Assembly (NCBI GenBank): GCA_938091145.1
Contig: CALKMS010000119.1
Span: forward strand, 1-5,850
Length of the DNA: 5,850 nucleotides
Reading direction: 5' to 3'
Source: an uncultured bacterium
GTDB taxonomy: Bacteria > Actinomycetota > Aquicultoria > SKW223 > CALKMS01
Position 1 is the stretch's first letter. Every line of letters starts with the position of its first letter. Positions 4,285-5,850 of this stretch are shown here, piece after piece. A program made the position numbers and the translations under genes. Under the pieces are notes generated by a model. That model saw only the letters and a program-made list of their open reading frames with translations, was not told the origin of the DNA and did not search any database.

Positions 4285-5850
4285 ATGGAAGAAGCCCCTT
4301 CTTTAACTAAGACCACCTCGCTTACCTCCTTTATTGTGGCGGTAAGCCGCCTTACTGGGTATTTGAAAGTCGCTGTTTTAGCTTATGCTTTGGGTGCTAC
4401 TCGTTTGGCTGACTCTTATAACTTGGCCAACGTGATGCCAAACATGATTTATGAGTTAATTGCTGGCGGCATCCTCTCGGTCTCTTTTATACCACTGATT
4501 GTTGACTACCTTACCCAAAAAAAGGAACAAGAAAAATGGCAAATGATTAACAATGTTACCAATGTTTTGTTGGTTTTTCTCGTTTTTATAACCATTATCG
4601 GTGTTATTTTTCCTTATCCTTTTGTTCGAGTTCAAACCTTAACGGTTAAGACAGAAAACATTGCTCTTGCCCTTTTCTTTTTTCGTTTTTTTATTCCCCA
4701 AATTATTTTTTATGGTCTCTGCACGGTTTTCACTGGTGTTTTAAATGCTCACAAGCGTTTTTACGCGGTGGTTGCCTCCCCTATTTTGAATAATTTTGTT
4801 ACTATTTTTACTGTCCTTTTTCTCTTTTTACCTTTCATCCATTCTAATTTTCAGTTAGCTTTGACGCTTTTAGCCACAGGCACCACTTTGGGGGTGGCTT
4901 CAATGGCTTTTGTCCAGTTTTGGGCAGTTTGGCGGCTAAATTACCGTTGGCAGTGGCGATTCGATTTAAAAGACCCCGCTCTTAAGAAAATATTAGCTAT
5001 GGGATTGCCATTAATTGTTTACACCCTATCAAATCAGTTAATGGTGACGGTCAATAACAATTTGGCTTTCCCCTTCACCGGAGGTTTAACTGCCTATCAA
5101 TATGCCAGAGCGTTTTTTTACCTTCCCTATGGGGTTCTGGCTGTTCCGGTGATCATGGTTCTTTTTCCCCAATTTTGCCAGTCAGTGAGCGAGGAAGACT
5201 TTGAGCGTTTACGAAACCAAATTGCTCAAGGCTGGCGCATAATTATGTTTGTTATTTTGCCGGCATCGGCTTTTTTTCTTATCTATAGTCAGCAAATTAT
5301 CAGGGTGGCTTTAGAGCGCGGTGCCTTTGACCCCGTAGCCACTAGGCAAACAGCTCCAATTTTGGCTTTCTTTGCCATTGATTTGTTGTTTTTTTCCGCA
5401 TTTGTTTTTTTTGCGAGAGTCTTTTACGCTTTTAAAGACACCGCTACTCCGACCAAAGTTAACCTTTTTGGGGTTGCTTTAAATGCCTTGCTTAACATCG
5501 GATTGGTTAGGCTAATTGGCTTGCCTGGTTTGGCGTTGGGCGAAGCCCTAACTTACCTGGCTATGACCAGCATCTTGGTTTATCTTTTAAGAAGTAAAAT
5601 TCTTTTTTTTAAAGGCCGCGAACTTTTAAAGATCAGTCTGAGAATTTTAACAGCTACAGGTGGGATGTCAGTTTTGATGGTTGTTTTTGCCTCCATTTAT
5701 TGGTCATCTAACGCGCCAAAAAAGCTTTTGACTGATTTAATCGGCCTTTTGTTGGCTTTCTTTTTAGGGTTTGTTTTTTATCTTTTTCTGAGCTGGCGAC
5801 TTAAAATAAAAGAAGCATCTTTAGTTGCTGATTTGTTGCGCAAAGGTTTA
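4285..5850 (+). CDS. murJ: MurJ/MviN-type lipid II flippase (C-terminal end beyond window)
   Basis: This polytopic inner-membrane protein of the MOP superfamily flips the peptidoglycan precursor lipid II to the outer face of the membrane. The frame is open for 522 codons from the ATG at 4285 to the window edge, so nearly the whole usual length of 500-550 residues is present. The N-terminal block S-R-L-T-G-Y-L-K (21-28), then A-D-S-Y-N-L-A-N-V-M-P-N (42-53) and G-G-I-L-S (61-65), matches MurJ. L-E-R-G-A-F-D (343-349) and F-Y-A-F-K-D-T-A-T-P-T-K (380-391) are the most diagnostic motifs. Long hydrophobic, phenylalanine-rich segments throughout fit about 14 transmembrane helices. Y-N-L-A-N-V-M-P-N-M-I-Y-E recalls actinobacterial MurJ proteins. 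The gene is 61 nt after the glycosylase gene on the same strand but has its own -10-like elements. T-rich codon choice (TTT, CTT, GTT) reflects the membrane composition, not necessarily transfer. Confidence 0.94.
   Translation, partial: MEEAPSLTKTTSLTSFIVAVSRLTGYLKVAVLAYALGATRLADSYNLANVMPNMIYELIAGGILSVSFIPLIVDYLTQKKEQEKWQMINNVTNVLLVFLVFITIIGVIFPYPFVRVQTLTVKTENIALALFFFRFFIPQIIFYGLCTVFTGVLNAHKRFYAVVASPILNNFVTIFTVLFLFLPFIHSNFQLALTLLATGTTLGVASMAFVQFWAVWRLNYRWQWRFDLKDPALKKILAMGLPLIVYTLSNQLMVTVNNNLAFPFTGGLTAYQYARAFFYLPYGVLAVPVIMVLFPQFCQSVSEEDFERLRNQIAQGWRIIMFVILPASAFFLIYSQQIIRVALERGAFDPVATRQTAPILAFFAIDLLFFSAFVFFARVFYAFKDTATPTKVNLFGVALNALLNIGLVRLIGLPGLALGEALTYLAMTSILVYLLRSKILFFKGRELLKISLRILTATGGMSVLMVVFASIYWSSNAPKKLLTDLIGLLLAFFLGFVFYLFLSWRLKIKEASLVADLLRKGL

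Overview
The window looks like a compact piece of a bacterial chromosome of moderate, AT-leaning composition (about 40-45% GC by eye). It holds eight protein genes and no RNA genes, mobile elements or CRISPR arrays. No stretch of more than 300 bases lacks a gene. The MurJ sequence, especially its DSYNLANVMPNMIYE region, resembles MurJ/MviN of Actinomycetota. Several genes also look leaderless, which is common in that phylum. I therefore lean toward a low-GC, deep-branching actinobacterium, but this is inference from motif memory and a Patescibacteria-like or other origin is not excluded.

Minus strand, read from right to left: sufC (2490-1765), a sufB/sufD-type scaffold gene overlapping it by 25 nt (1789-557), then, after a 90-nt gap, the start of mnmA (466-1, cut by the window edge). 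SufC and a single SufB/D scaffold form a minimal iron-sulfur cluster assembly pair. MnmA puts sulfur on tRNA wobble uridines. This half of the window is about sulfur handling.

Plus strand, left to right: a nitroreductase-family flavoprotein (2550-3071); a small gene interrupted by two in-frame TGA codons (3113-3337); fmdB (3421-3636), overlapping by one base a family 4 uracil-DNA glycosylase gene (3636-4223); and a MurJ-type lipid II flippase gene running off the right edge (4285 onward). sufC and the nitroreductase gene diverge from a 59-nt spacer with a palindromic -10 core.

The main discovery is the gene at 3113-3337, which ordinary gene callers miss. Reading both TGA codons as selenocysteine (Sec, U) gives a 74-residue glutaredoxin-like protein with U13-P-F-T at the usual active site and a C-terminal G-G-T-U-G-V ending. 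Each TGA is followed about 21-23 nt later by a hairpin loop, as expected for bacterial SECIS elements. The gene has a strong AGGAGG ribosome binding site. TGA still works as a normal stop in fmdB, so general recoding is unlikely. The protein has no cysteine, so its two selenocysteines may form a redox pair.

A second pattern concerns expression. mnmA, sufC, fmdB and murJ each have a TAAAAT or TATAAT hexamer only 6-7 nt before the ATG and no Shine-Dalgarno sequence, which suggests leaderless mRNAs. The nitroreductase and selenoprotein genes have clear Shine-Dalgarno sites.
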